This document shows, piece by piece, positions 32,230 through 44,920 of a stretch of DNA of 64,000 nucleotides. Source of the DNA: Heligmosomoides polygyrus polygyrus (Eukaryota; Nematoda; Chromadorea; Rhabditida; Heligmosomidae); NCBI GenBank assembly GCA_947396885.1, contig OX377204.1:47665139-47729138 (forward strand), read 5' to 3'. Position 1 is the stretch's first letter. The number at the start of each line of letters is the position of its first letter. The notes beneath the pieces were generated by a model. It did not search any database. It saw only the letters and a program-made list of their open reading frames with translations, and was not told where the DNA came from. The translations under genes and the position numbers were made by a program.

Positions 32230-34950
32230 TATTTAAAAAAGCGTTCATCAAAAGTAACTGTAATTCTCGACTCCGCCCACAAACCCTACATCCTGTCAAA
32301 ATAGCATCGAAAAAGCTCACCATGAGTTGGGAACCTTTCCTTGTTAGAGTAACGTCGGAACTAAGAGTGTGCGTTAAATTTTTTCGATAAGTTTTTAACT
32401 ACCGTTTTTAAAGGAAAAATTTTGGCGTTAAAATCAGTAAATTCGTTAAATAAACGCTCCTTTTAGCTGCAGCTTGTTTGGCTGTATTTTAGTATGTAAA
32501 AAGCCAGATCTTGTTCTTTATTGATTTTTTCGACTCCATCTTCAATACATGGTAATTACATGGTTATGTAGGGCAACGTCTTCCTCAACACAACAAATAA
32601 CAGCAGTCCATCTGTCATCAAGAAAATTTCTAAACGAGAAAAATCGTAAAAGTTTTAAAACTAAACAGTAACAACGAGTTCTAAAATAACAAATTTCTTA
32701 CTATGCTTAATTCTTCTAGCTTCTGGAAAGTCGTACAGCATCTAGGAACATCCAAAGTGCTATACATCATAGTACGGCTTAATGTTTTTGAGCGTTTTGG
32801 TTTGTCCTGACAAAACTCTTTACCGAATCTGCGCTCGCTAAGCAGACTTTTACAGCCCAACATACTTCTATATTGTCAATTATTTCGGAAAACTACAGGA
32901 TGTTTTAATGAAGAATTCAGGTCAGGCAATGAGCACAGCGGATTTTTTGGCACAGTTCGCCTTGGGAAGATATGTTAATTGCGAAGTCCATAGATCGGCC
33001 TATTTCACAGAATGGTTCCCTTTGTCCCAAAAGATCCTGTTCTCACTGCAGATAGAGAATCAAACAAGCGCCATGGACCGTTGACCGAATTTTAAACGAA
33101 TCGCGTCTTTCTCCATTGAGTATTTTGGCCTTTTCCAGCCAAGTAACGTAGATCTCAACTGTTAACCTCGTTCCCCCTGCATACCAAAGGAAATGCATAA
33201 GAAACAGGCGTGCTTAAAAGGAAGTTTCTTGCGCAATATTAACAGTGGCCCATCTCCTCTTTGTCCCTCCAAATGGAATTCAATTCCTCCAAATTGGAGA
33301 ACTCCTCAAACAGGAATTCGCCACTTTCGGTCACTCTTTTACGAATTTCAGCAACTGACCACTCTGATTTTCTCCTTGAATAGTCTTAGGGTATCATTCT
33401 GTGACCACATTTGCTTGAGGCTCGAATGTGCCTTGGGTTTCCCAATTTCTTCCTATTTCTGTAGAGTACATTTTGAATTGACGAGCGGTATTATAGTAAA
33501 TTCGCAGAGTAGACGAAAAAAATCCATAGACATGAAGAGAATTTTTAGCTAAAGCCAGACCTGCACCTTCAAGGATATATCTTTCGTAGAATATTGAAAA
33601 AGTCTCATTCGATAGATCGCATGTAAAGTACGGGTATTATTATATTTACACTAACCTCAAATATAACAAATGACGAAAAGTGGTCACTGCCTTCTTCCCT
33701 CTTTCATTTAATTTTATTGCTTTCATCTACATATGTTCACTGTTTCACGTGCATACTATGTAACTGTGCTCCTCCCAAAGAAGACTGCGAAAAGAGGTCT
33801 CGGAGAAGACGAAAAGGTTTCGCTGACTTGCACGGCATGAAATTCGATAAAAGCAAAGCATCGACACTACCAGCAGCCACGCTCTACCAGTTAGGTGGGC
33901 TCAGCGTTGCCTTAACGTAGACCTGCAATCGTCATCTGACGCACGAAGAACCCCCCAATTTTCCGGAATACTTGCGAAGAGGAAAGTGCGAAGGACTTTT
34001 CAACCCCACTTATGAGACAAATATAACAGAAATCTGTGAAAAAACTGCCTGGCTGTTGAGTATGAAAAACTACTGTGTAACAATCAAGCGCTAGAAACGA
34101 CCTAGAAATTCTTAAAAATACGAAACAACTACATAGAAATGTGGGGCGCACACAAATAAATTGGTCAATGGGCAAGAAAAATGCCAACAATTCTCGAAAA
34201 ATGAGGTCGACATCAACAGGCAATCTCCACTGACTTAAGTAATTAGAGAGATACCTCGTTATCACAATGCTACTGCGAAAGCTCATCGAAAAAATTCGTC
34301 CAAATTGCAGTTACATGAAGTAAAATTTCAAAAAAGTGGCACGTAGAATGTCCTCAATGCAATTTAACGTAAACTCTCGATGTTAAATTCCGTTAAAACT
34401 TTTTGACGAAAAATGACGGTAAATCGGTAAATCATTGCTCGTTAAGCGACACATCAGGTCGGAACCGCTAAAGCGGTTAAGGAGTTTGGTCGAGTTGATT
34501 CTACGTCAACAACCTTACGCTATTTTTTATGTCTCTGATGGCTCAGTCGAAACGTTAGGCCGAAATAAACACCCACCTACAACCTCTTCTTTGTCACAGT
34601 ACTAATATATACACTTGACCAAGCGTTTCGATCTCTGCATTTGCGCCGAGGGGAGGGGGAGGGGCACTTCGAATCCGGTCGAAGTCGCAAAGCTTTGATT
34701 CTACGACACGTAAATATAATGGACACCACCTACCCTCAAATCCCACAGCTTATGAGGGCATCAACGCATCCCGAAAGCCGTGTTCCAAGACCGTCGCGAT
34801 TCAATACAACTTTTCGGAACAGTGTCATCGTTTACCGGATGAACCTGATCACACCACCTGCTGCGTCAAACCATCGTGGAACTTCGTGTGACGCAACAAC
34901 AAACCGACGGTTAAAATTAAACCGACAATCAATACAGCAATCCACCCGAC
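32230..34950. other. No recognisable gene
   Basis: AT-rich. The frames at 33193-33552 and 33912-34286 resemble nothing known to me and lack splice or codon support. Short stretches rich in CGTTAAA and TTTACG appear near 32395-32450 and 34360-34440 and may be decayed repeats. Confidence 0.4.
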
Positions 34951-34954
34951 GTCA

Positions 34955-34960
34955 TTTATT
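34955..34960 (-). terminator. Polyadenylation signal of the cyclin-like gene
   Basis: AATAAA on the minus strand 22 bases beyond the stop codon at 34983-34985. Confidence 0.6.
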
Positions 34961-34982
34961 AACATACTAAGGTATAGATTCC

Positions 34983-37900
34983 TCAAGAAACTCGGCTAAA
35001 CAGAGAATAGATTGAGAAATCAGTGTAATGACGGCTTAGCCCTGAGAAATGAGTGCTCTCTGAGAGAAGCTCCAGTCCACAAGGCACACAAGTGCCGAGT
35101 TTAAAGGCCAACTCACAAGCAGAAGAGTTGTTGTCTTCAAAAGCAGATGCCTCCTTGCGAGTGCTTCCAACCTGTAGGAGATCAGTCCAAGACCGAGCTG
35201 GCTTGACTTCAGTGGACAACATTCTTAGCTCGTCGGGAACCGCAACTAGCACCGAAGAAACTGGATTCATAGACGAGTTTTCGACCACACTAACGTCTGT
35301 GAACGACCGCGAGCATGGGATGGCAAACAGTGAAACAACCGAGAAGGTGTACACGAAAACCATCAGACCGAAAAACGACGCCAAGGCCTGAAGCATGGAA
35401 GCGAGAGGGAACGTTGTGCTAAGTTGCACCAACTCGTTGTACGTACAGAAGCCGTTCTTCGCGAGGAAGTCGTTGGCGACCCAGTATTCGAAGAATCGCA
35501 ACCAGCTGTCGAACTCGGCTTGATCAACCATCACATTCCAGTTCTGTAAAGCAAATTCGATAAAATTCTCTACGACGAGAACGTGCAGTGCTGCACAAAA
35601 CTCACCAGTCTTTGAGCAAACTCCCACTCCAACTGATTCAGGTGTTCGCTGGAGATGTTGGCTGCTTCGGCCCATTCGGCATTTGACGCCCTGTCATACG
35701 TATCCGAGTCATGCAGAAACTTGGAGGCCAACACCAGTGACGGAAGGTATAGGTCAGTAGGATCTGATGATTCGAACCAGTTCTGCAACACAAGTATGCA
35801 CTACCTGCTCCTTAACGCTGTATTTGCTTGAGATTTGAAGGAAGGGCTATGACTGTTGAAGGACGAGCTATGACTGAAGAGCTGTCAATAAAGGTTAGGC
35901 TATGTTAAGTTTATTACGAATGCATGAGGCAAACGTTTGGGGAAAAAAGAACACACCATTTGTTCAGGATCCAACGAAAAATCTATAGAATATGTTAATC
36001 AAAAATCAAAGGGAAGTCAGCTTACGAAAAATCTATAGAATGCGTACATCAATAATCAAAAGGAAGAGGCCAACTCTAGAGATGGTTGTCATCATACTTG
36101 CGGGATCGGCACATGACTGTAAAGGTAGGTAATACTTATTCTGATCGTCATTCGTGTCCTAGCGGAGTCCCTCAGGGTGGAGTGCTATCTCCCCTACTGT
36201 TTTTACCCTATACTGCTGATTTACCAAAAACTAAGAGTTTGTCCAAATTTGGAGGTCGGACTATATTTCACTATCTGATCGGAAAATGATGGAATGATGT
36301 TACAAGTGGGAAATTCCTGTGAACCTCATTAAAAAGTTCTTTTACATTTATGAGCTCCTCCAATCCCAAATACAGTTTCAATAACTTTGGGCTAAAACAG
36401 GACGAATATGTTAGAGATCAAGTTCAGCAAGCATATAGAAACCGTTACAAGAAAGGCAGTATCATCGCTTTTCCTAATTCCAAGAAATGTACAGAGCAAC
36501 GACCATTTACCAGAAGAGTTCATTTTCTCGGTCCCCCTTTTCTGGTCAAATTGTGAAAAAATATGTCTTACCACACTTGGAGTAAAGCTGTACTATTTGG
36601 AATCCTTGCGATAAGAAATACCTGCAGCAATTAGAAAAAGTTGAGAAAACTTTCACCAGAATAGTTTACTATAGAGCATTTCCCGATCCAAAATACCCGC
36701 GAAGTTTACCACCCTACAGAGAACGGCTTCATTTACTCGGTCTACAGAGTCTGAAATACAGAAAGATAGTTAAAGATTTAGTATGTAAGTTGAAATAAGG
36801 GCAGGTAAATACTGAATATTTAAGCCAAGTCGTGGAAGAACAACAGTGCTAGCAATGCAATACCGTAAATTGAGCCATCCCATCGGAAACATTGCGTTTA
36901 ATTCATTCTTTATGCGAAGGCTAGAGGGCTTAATCAACTTCCTCTGGATATGATTTCATCAGAAATAAGTTGCGCAAACTAAATGTATTACAAATGCTTC
37001 GGAATGAGGATGTGAACTAAATGGATGTGTGCTGGATTCTGTTTCGGATTCTGCCGACAAATCTATCTGACGTGTAACGACGTGTATCTGACGTGTATGC
37101 ATGATCAAGCAATATACCGAACAAACAACGACTGCAGCGATATAAACCAGGTAACTGAAGTGAAGATCAACAAACTATCGATTGCTGGGTCGTTTCTATA
37201 TATTATGACCATTGACTCGCGGATATACATGCATCGATTGCATCGGCTATGTGCCGATGCAATCGAGAAGGAAAGAAATGTACTGGTTCTTCTGGAGAGC
37301 ACCTACGAGTGCAATAAACAAATGAATAAACTTTTAACGAGAGCCATTAACGTGCTCAAGAAAAATCGTATCTATACGCGAATGCTTCCACACGGCTCTT
37401 CATCTGTGCCGATGACAGCAGGGACTGAATGTTTATAGCAGTTTTCGAGTAGAGCGCCCACTCTGTAGGTAAAAGACATTGCTCGAGACTTATTTTAGGA
37501 TGAGACAGACACAATCGGGCAGTACCGCCTTTGGCGTGGGAAGTTTTCATCTTGAAGAATTTGCAAGGTCCGGAATCAATGGTTCACTCGAACGTTGATT
37601 GGTCATGAATCTCCTTACTTCTGCAGCACCTCTAACCTAGTCAATTAGTGAACCTACAGCGATGCGTAATGTTGTAAGGATTTCTTAGAATTTGGACATT
37701 TTCTCTCTTAAATCATTCCCAGTCTATTTGGCGCACTAATCAGCCAGGGAACTATGAGCTCTAAAAAGGGCTCAACCAACTTCCTTCGTTTCTAGGTACA
37801 ACGTCTTTCCAGCAAATAGTTCAGGAGTAAGCGAAGTCCCCCGCGGGATCTAAGCATAAGCTGGTAGAGTCGGTGACTCACAACATGTTACCGCCAATTA

Positions 37901-38113
37901 ACTGTTCACTATGAGAATCGCAGCGAACGCGTGATAAAAAAATTAGAGACGAAGGACTTACCTTATTTTTCACCCGAATGCGATCGAGATAGACCATGGC
38001 AACAACGAGGGTGCAGGGGTCTGCGTAACCGCGTCCCGAAATAGTAGCTGACGTTTCTGGCTTCATGTAGTCGAACGGACTCCGTTTGTTGAAGAAGTCC
38101 ACAACGAGCTCTT
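34983..38113 (-). CDS. CNPPD1: CNPPD1-like cyclin Pas1/PHO80 domain protein, partial model
   Basis: Three minus-strand exons join in phase 0. The first, about 38113-37962 (ELVVDFFNKRSPFDYM ... LVVAMVYLDRIRVKNK), ends at GTAAGT. The second, 35782-35606 (SDPTDLYLPSLVLASKFLHD, SNAEWAEAANISSEHLNQLE), follows a TTGCAG acceptor and ends at GTGAGT. The terminal exon is 35543-34983 (AEFDSWLRFFEYWVANDFLA). These are the helices of the CNPPD1 cyclin fold, with ALVYIERLR- and VASKYLYDE-like blocks in other animals. The terminal exon also encodes a hydrophobic helix (ALASFFGLMVFVYTF), as in CNPPD1, and a Ser-rich tail. The protein should be a membrane-anchored cyclin-like factor whose exact role is not settled. 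The N-terminus is missing; an exon at 39943-40053 could belong to it. Confidence 0.72.
36080..36870 (+). pseudogene. CR1/Jockey-type LINE reverse transcriptase fragment in an intron
   Basis: Lies inside the 2.2-kb intron of the CNPPD1-like gene, on the opposite strand. Pieces in shifting plus frames: SYLRDRHMTVKVGN, PSGVPQGGVLSPLLF (the conserved GVPQGxxLSPLLF motif), then the C-terminal thumb region YVLPHLE ... WNPCDKKYLQQLEKVEKTFT and YRERLHLLGLQSLKYRK. The active-site FADD box has been lost. It is a short, old fragment. The LINE clade is a judgement from the C-terminal pattern. Confidence 0.75.
37025..37438 (+). CDS. Unrecognised 137-codon open frame
   Basis: The frame begins at 37025 (ATG at 37021-37023 is out of this frame) and runs to 37438. 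It includes a near-duplicated stretch coding YLTCNDVYLTCMHD, then INKLSIAGSFLYIMTIDSRI and a helical C-terminal half with EKERNVLVLLESTYECN. I recognise no family. The alternation of short strands and IMTIDSRIYMH could fit a beta-propeller repeat, but this is weak. It lies in the large intron of the CNPPD1-like gene on the opposite strand, beside a LINE fragment. It could be a chance frame, a transposon remnant or an exon. Confidence 0.25.
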   Translation: MCAGFCFGFCRQIYLTCNDVYLTCMHDQAIYRTNNDCSDINQVTEVKINKLSIAGSFLYIMTIDSRIYMHRLHRLCADAIEKERNVLVLLESTYECNKQMNKLLTRAINVLKKNRIYTRMLPHGSSSVPMTAGTECL

Positions 38114-38115
38114 AA

Positions 38116-39942
38116 TGTTCAGCAATAACATTCAAACAAAACGTGTGGAAATAATAGCGCAGCATTTCCGCAGCTACAGGGACGAAATAAAAAAGAAATC
38201 ACTTAGACTTGTTATATGCAGTATTCTCATGTTAAGCCTGACGTTACTAAACCCTCTCAGGTAAAAATAAATGTTCGATTAAAATATGTATCACGAGTCT
38301 CCTTAAAAATTTAAAGTCCATCTACAGCAAAAAGTGAAAACTGAGTCTGAAAACTCTATTTTCACAACTACAGAATGGGCTTATCTTAAAACGCAAAATA
38401 GCAGCAATTTATGGGTGTCTTACAAGAGGACACGAGGGACACGTAACTGCTAATGCTTCAGAGTAAATGCTCCTTCAGAGAACACGCTGTGCAGTTGAAA
38501 TGTGTCTGTTTTCAGCAATTGTTTTTGTTGTGCCGTTGAGTGATGTACATCTCCATGCAAAAAGAATTCGCTGTGAAAACAAAATTGCAGTGAGCTAAAC
38601 GAGTGCATAGCGTGACCTTCTTCTGTCACACAGGGACGGCCCGCTGCGTCTGCACTTCAAAACGAGCTTGAAACCGTCTCTGTAACTGAAGGAATCAACA
38701 GGAAATTTGCAATTCGAAACACTGCTTTCACTTCTTGAGCACGGATGAACTATTCATGGAGCCCATGTGGCAGTACATCAGCCCGGCTCTGGGTTCCCAG
38801 TCAACCCTACGCTCAATTTTAGGTGTTTTTGGACGCACTTTGCGTTGTTAGACGTATACCATCTCTTGATTTGTGACTATTGATCCTACCTAAGTAATGT
38901 AGTACGAGAAAACCGCAGGTGCCTAATGTATGGCAATGTTTAACCGATCATCGAGACAGAGAAGTTCAAGCAGCAATTTTGACCATCGTAAAATTCGAGC
39001 CCAACTAATCCTACGCAATCTGTTTCACTACCTTCGGAGTCGAAGGAGACTGTGAAGTGGACATTGACGACATCGCTCATTAGCGGAGAACTTGAAGATT
39101 TAGATTCTCCCGAAATGATTTTTACAGAATGACTAATACGAAGGGAATGAATTTCGCAGAAAAAAGAATTCCATGCAAACGCCGTCCGTATTCTCTTTTA
39201 TCCAACGGAACGAGCACATTACCTGCAACGAAGTGGTCGACATTGCGTAAACTGTGGTTTTACTTAAACATTGGACCATGACACTAGTTCACAGTTAACC
39301 CATGAGTTTAGTCCGCGACAAGACCTAACCTGAGTAGAACCGTAAAACGGAATGTTTGGCTGTAAACTTCGAACCTTAGCAACCACGACAGCCTTGTTTA
39401 ATAAGCTGAGTGCTCAGAATAGTCACGCGATTGCGTCTTTGTTTGTAATTTTATTAAAATAATAAAACAGTATCACCTACACACTCAACTACGTAAGCAC
39501 CTTAGCATTCTTATCGATCAAATGGCTTTACCGATGTGGGAAGAAAAAACTCAGCTCCTTACCCTAGTGTTTCGACTGTGTTGTATTACTCTCTCCATCT
39601 TATAGGCTTTGAGTTGCGTGTTTGAGCTCCTGAGACCCGATACTGAACTGCACAGCCTGGGTGCATACGCATGCGAGCTATGAAACCGTAAAACTCGAAA
39701 GCACAATTATTACCTTCCACAAGCAATAACTACAATGCGATTACCCTAGAAGCTGTCCAAGTGGAAAAAATCTGCAAAATCAAAAAAAATTGGAATTGGA
39801 GTCAACGACAGCGCCTCAAATAGCATATGTACGAAGTTATGGAGGAAAATGAAGTGTGAACCCTCTCTATATTTGCACCGCCCTTCCCACCGCGGTACAA
39901 TACGATTTGGGAGAGAACTCTTCAACGATGTGTTTTTCTTAC
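38116..39942. other. Probable intron or upstream region, nothing recognised
   Basis: Between the first clear CNPPD1-like exon and a candidate exon at 39943-40053. A minus-strand stretch near 38990-39090 (SDVVNVHFTVSFDSEGSE) looks protein-like but has no clear splice sites. Confidence 0.35.
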
Positions 39943-40053
39943 CTTTCTTACTAGACTTCACTATTCCAGCATACACTACAGCAGGGGTCGACCACCGCAA
40001 GGGAAGCGAAACGCTATAACTGGGTTCTGTTGTCCAGAACTGGGACCACTGCA
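39943..40053 (-). CDS. Candidate upstream exon
   Basis: A good acceptor (TTTCTTGCAG) precedes WSQFWTTEPSYSVSLPLRW on the minus strand, and the block ends at AAGAAAG followed by GTAAGA. The other two frames of this block are closed. Orientation and spacing would suit an N-terminal exon of the CNPPD1-like gene 1.8 kb away, but I do not recognise its sequence. Confidence 0.35.
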
Positions 40054-40090
40054 AGAAATCAGAAATACGACCCTGCTACCACTACTATTA

Positions 40091-41300
40091 GGTTGTTGCG
40101 AAAGTTCCCGCCATTTTTTGAATGTACTTTCTTTTCTCGCTAACGCTATCTTATAGCAACCTATCTTTTGTTCACTTAAAGAGATCAGGTATGCATAAGT
40201 TTACTATTGTTGCTAGCTACTCACTCCCGCGTAACTCCTTCTAGAAAAATGGAGCTTTCGAAGGAGTACATCCGAGGTCAGCAACCGCTTCTTGTCGCAG
40301 CATCAATGGTGCATTTGGGGAGGGTACAGTGTCCGATCGGACTGCACGAGCATGTTTCGCACGCTTCCGCAAAGGTGAGTTCAACCTTCAAGATTCGTTC
40401 AGGTCTGGACGTGGATCCGATGTCGCCAACGACCGACTGCGACAGCTGGTGGAATACGACCCAAGGCAGACTACTCGTGAAGTTGTGCGTGAGTGGTGTG
40501 TACTATGTCACCATTGCCAGGCACCTTCATCAACTGGGTAAGGTGCGCAGTTGGCACAGTGGTTTCACCATGAGTTCACCGAACGCGACCGCCAGAGACG
40601 TCATGAGATGGCCACTCAGTTGCTCTCGTACAAGCGCACAGGTAGTTGGCTGAAGTCCGTCATCACAGGAGATGAGAAGTGGTGCCTGTACGTCAGCGTC
40701 AAGAGGAGCAGAACTGGGTTGACAAGGGTGAGCAGCCTGAGCCACAGCCAAAGGAGGGTACTCACCCGTCGAAGATCATGCTTTCTGTTTGGTGGGATTA
40801 CAAAGGTGCCATCTACTACGAGCTGCTGGCCCGTAACGAAACTCTAACAGCGGACTTGTACTGTCAGCACTTGGATAGGCTGGTCGCCAATATCGCAGAA
40901 AAGCGTCCGAATCATGGCACAATCCGAGTCTTGCACGGCAATGTTTGACTACACATTGTAAGAGCGACTCGCCAAAAGCTTCTCCACCTTGGAAGTGCTG
41001 CCTCATTCACCATACAGCCCAGATATGGCACCAACAGACTAGCACTCGTTTTCCTGTCTCTCTCCAATGCCTTGCAACGAAAAACGTTCGATGAGCACGA
41101 CGACATGGAAGGCTGGTTGGCTTTTTTGAATCAAAGCCAGAAAAGTTCTACGCTGACAGGATCAGGAGTCTACCTGAAAGGTGGAGAAGGTGATAGAACT
41201 TGAGGCGGTTACCCCGTTTCTTGACGTGTTTCGCTTTTTTTTTGTAAAACTAAAAAAATGTGGTGTCTTGAAAACGGCGAGAACTTCTGCGACAAAGTAA
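40091..41300 (+). mobile_element. Full-length but dead mariner
   Basis: The inverted ends GGTTGTTGCGAAAGTTCCCG (40091) and, inverted, TTTGTCGCAGAAGTTCTCGC (ending near 41300) are each preceded by TA. 1.2 kb is the normal length for a mariner. Confidence 0.8.
40249..41190 (+). pseudogene. mariner transposase, frameshifted, catalytic Asp lost
   Basis: The plus frames shift at least four times: MELSKEYIRGQQPLL (start), RTARACFARFRKGEFNLQD (helix-turn-helix region), RLRQLVEYDPRQTTREVV, SVITGDEKWCLYV (first Asp), WVDKGEQPEPQPKE and KIMLSVWWDYKGAIYYELL. At the second catalytic site the usual LLHDNA reads VLHGNV and is followed by a stop, so the Asp has become Gly. The third-Asp region near 41000 is scrambled. 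The order and spacing of motifs equal those of a complete mariner. Confidence 0.85.
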
Positions 41301-44155
41301 TATGTGAGTATGTTGGCCACATCACGGAGCACTCATACCCGCCTTATATACTAAAACGAACTAATCTGTTGAGAGAACATCTCAGTAAGATTCGCCCCAC
41401 TCAGCTACGGAACACGCGCACGAGTGACGACATGCTAGATTAACCTCCGAATATTATGATTGTCCGAAAGTCTTGCACCAAATCTGGTATTTTCCATATA
41501 ATGTTAACTAGGAGGAGTAATAGTCACATTCATGATCTGTCACGCACGTCCAACGCTTCACCACAACATCGACTCCAGAGGACCAGAACCCTCGATCAGT
41601 TTTCTAGCTCTTAGTTGAACTGCAGCGCTCTGCTCAGCAAACATTTTTAGTGCAGCTCTCCTTTTGGCCTTCTTGGAGCTGGTATGCTACGCGGGAGCCC
41701 GCTTTTTTCGTTGTGTGTGCTTAACTCACATCACCCAACTCTCATCTTCAGCGATGCGCTGGCGACAAAGTCTCTTCTGTGCGCTTGCAGAATCAACGAC
41801 TGACAGGCACTCAGTCATGTCAAGGCTGGGAGTTTGGCTGTCAATTTGGCTTTTGTTCATCGAAGTCATGGCTGAATACCACTGAAATGCAAGCGCACAT
41901 ATACCCTTCTGGCAGAACTGGATTGTGAGCGGCACACGAGTTACTCGCTGGGGCTTTTATTTTCGGGCAAGATCGGCACTTCGAATCCGATCACATCGTT
42001 TTTACGGTAACTGTTATTGCTACATTTAACAGCCGCAGCATCAGAACCCCTTTCTAAAACAGGATGCCCCTGTCATCAGAATCATCAAATATCCAAACAC
42101 AGACCGTGAAAGGTACATGGGCATTCGCGACTGAATATATATCTCAATGACAAAAGGATGGCAGGGCAGGGAAGTAACGAGCAGAAAGAGGAACAGCAGC
42201 CATTCGTTCCCAACTGGATGAAACACATGAGGCTGAAGGATGGTTTAGAAAGAGAAGTTTCAAAAGTAGTAGAAATGGCGGGGGCTCTTCACCATGCAAG
42301 TCATTTTGAGCTGCACGAAATTAAAATTTTATGAAGCGCTGCCGTGTTCAATTCCTGTGAAAGCTAGGTCAACTCTGATGTAAGTCGGCATCCACGCGCC
42401 TTCGCACAAAACCGGATAACCACTAACTGCAAGGTACTCCCTCCCACCAAACTACATTGCTTCGGGAGCGGCTTCTGGGTTGGAATCGTTGGGGATCGTG
42501 AATTTGATACACATTCCTGAAATCTGGCAGATTACGGCAGGACTTCATATGTAAAGACAAACGAATGCAAGCAATCGTGATTCGGATTACCAGTTCATGG
42601 TCTTTCTCGATCCATCGACACGTACGGCAACCTACTAAAATCTCGCGTAATATCCACAGATTCATTCAGCACCTCGAATAACCCCTTGACAAGGTTTGGG
42701 AGAAAGATCTTTCCACGCTCATCTACTCGTACCAGTCTTACCTACCGAGATCGGCCAAAATTTGGAAAACGGACACGAGGTTCATGTTCCACACGTGGTT
42801 AGCAGCTCACATCAAGTATTCCATTATGCGGTTTGAAAGACGCTAAATTAGTTCTCTCCGCAGTTTACAACTATTTCATTGCCACACGATCATTCCCTAG
42901 AACCAAGGAGAGCTTAACAACGATTATGGAGAAGAGAAACAACAATAACAGTTACCTACGAAGCCTAAGGGGTCGGATAGGCGGAGCTGCTATCTTCAGG
43001 AAATAACGCGCCCTGCCGCAATCTATATAGTCCCTGATCTGATTTTTACGACCCCCTCCCCAACACTTATGCATCGACATTGCACAACGCCACCCACCAT
43101 CATCCTAGAGATGAATCCCAACAAGGGCATCGCACTATCAGAAAAACTCTACAGCGCACGGGGGACAGCTGACCCATGCTTGCAACCGAGTGCGAAATTG
43201 ACAACGGAGCAAGCTTACCCACGGTCGATGAGCCGCACACGTCCACGCGTAAATACGATCGAGGATAACGCATCGACGCCGTTTGTCTCGGTTTGATTCC
43301 GACCATTGGTAAAGTTGGTCTGCAGCGGAGGAGACCACAGAGAGGCCTAGCGTTCGCAATTTATCCTCCCTCGCCAGGCTGCGCTCGCAGGGAAGACCAC
43401 ATCGAGCCACAGCCACAAGATGACCCCTACCAGGAACCACTTAACACTAGAACGTTGGCACGAGTAGCTAGATGGAGCACACCCGGAGTTCCTTCCCTAT
43501 CCTGATCCTACAGAACCCAACAGTACACTTACCGGATGAGTTCCTGAATCCTCACAGAAGAACTTGAATTGTGGAAACAAATCAAGTAATACGCTTCATT
43601 TAAAGAACGTCTAAAATCACTTCCCAAAAAGAACTCCACCGAAAAAGTTCATTTGTGGAAATAATAGCCATTCCTAACCAAACCTTACAGAAGAAGTCGA
43701 ATTTTGGAAACAATTGTGGTAAAACGCTTCGCCATACAGGTCATGTGGGAGAAGGGAGGAAATGCCGGGAGGCTAAGAGTGAAGCGGAAAGCCCGAAAGT
43801 TTCTCCGCTCCACCGCCAACGAGCGTGTGGTTCAGATGTCTCCCTCGTGTATTATAGTCCCGCTTCGCGTTCCCTTACTAGTGTGCTGCCATTCTTAGCC
43901 GCTCCTCGCTACTAATCAACCAAACTTCGACCCGCAAATAGGGTCAGGTTCTTGGGTGTGCGTAATTACGATTTACGGCAGTTTTTGCCGAATTTTTACG
44001 ATTTACAATTTACGAGATTTCGGGTCGTAAAACGGAAATTTTGTAAATGTGATCTTTAGTCACAACCAACTGGCATCCAAATTTACGTAAACCTGGTTAT
44101 AAAGATATGCCCACTCTAATGGTCTCCTCTTAAAGCTCATTACCGCTTTCCTTTA
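41301..44155. other. No recognisable gene
   Basis: Several short frames without known domains. A stretch near 43970-44060 is rich in TTTACG and its complement and may be a decayed palindromic repeat. Confidence 0.4.
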
Positions 44156-44163
44156 GATTTGTT

Positions 44164-44912
44164 GGCACTATTGTACTTAATGTACCCCACTAAATCTTGT
44201 TCAAAATAGGTCTACTAGGTGTAATCTGCCATGGGAAGAAGGAATATCATAGTCGTTTTTTGCGGAAATTCCTTGTAAGCCCGCAATATTAAGTTTGAAT
44301 CGCCCTAGGCCTTGCGAAATAGCGCGCGCTGGTAAGAGACGCAGATTCTCCGCCCCTACCAGCACGCATTCGCGGCCGTCTCCGAGGGGGGAGTTACCAC
44401 AGCATGCCGTGGCGTGCAGACGTGGCAACTAGATACACAGCGAATGTAGATGTAGTCTTATCTCCTCTTTTCGATTACAGATTCGGGTCTTATTTTCTTC
44501 CGAATTGGGCAAGGGAGGGAACTCTAGGATGATGGCAATTTTAACACGGGCTGGTGGGCCCACACACCGGAGTCCCTTCCCCTGCCTGATCTTGTGCTCT
44601 CCTCCGCTGACGCTGAGCAGAGCACAGAACAGCTTTCATGGCTTTTCGAGATTTCAAGGCTTCTGCCCTGGCTAATCTCTGCTGAAGACTAAAGACGGCT
44701 AAATAGTGCGCATCGGTAGAAGGCGCGCACTCTGCGCCTCTTCCTGGCGTGCGCTATTTCGCAAAACCTTGGGCGATTCGAGCTCAATATGGCGGACTTA
44801 TACGGCATTTTCGCAAAAAACGACTATGATATTCGTTCTTCTCATGGCAGATTACCCTTAGTAGACCTATTTTGAACAAGATTTAGTGCGGTACACTAAG
44901 TACAATAGTACC
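44164..44912. mobile_element. 749-bp inverted-repeat element with 8-bp target duplication
   Basis: Arms of about 200 bp (44164-44365 and 44705-44912) with ends GGCACTATTGTACTTAATG and, inverted, GGTACTATTGTACTTAGTG. Both sides carry GATTTGTT (44156-44163 and 44913-44920). Its centre shares GGGACTCC- and CTGTGCTCTCCTC-type sequence with 62820-63000. An 8-bp duplication suggests a MULE or hAT-type parent. Confidence 0.85.
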
Positions 44913-44920
44913 GATTTGTT

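Noticed and set aside
43100..43505. Cluster of overlapping frames on both strands in a GC-richer patch
   Set aside because: Openness on both strands follows from base composition; no motif or splice site supports a gene.
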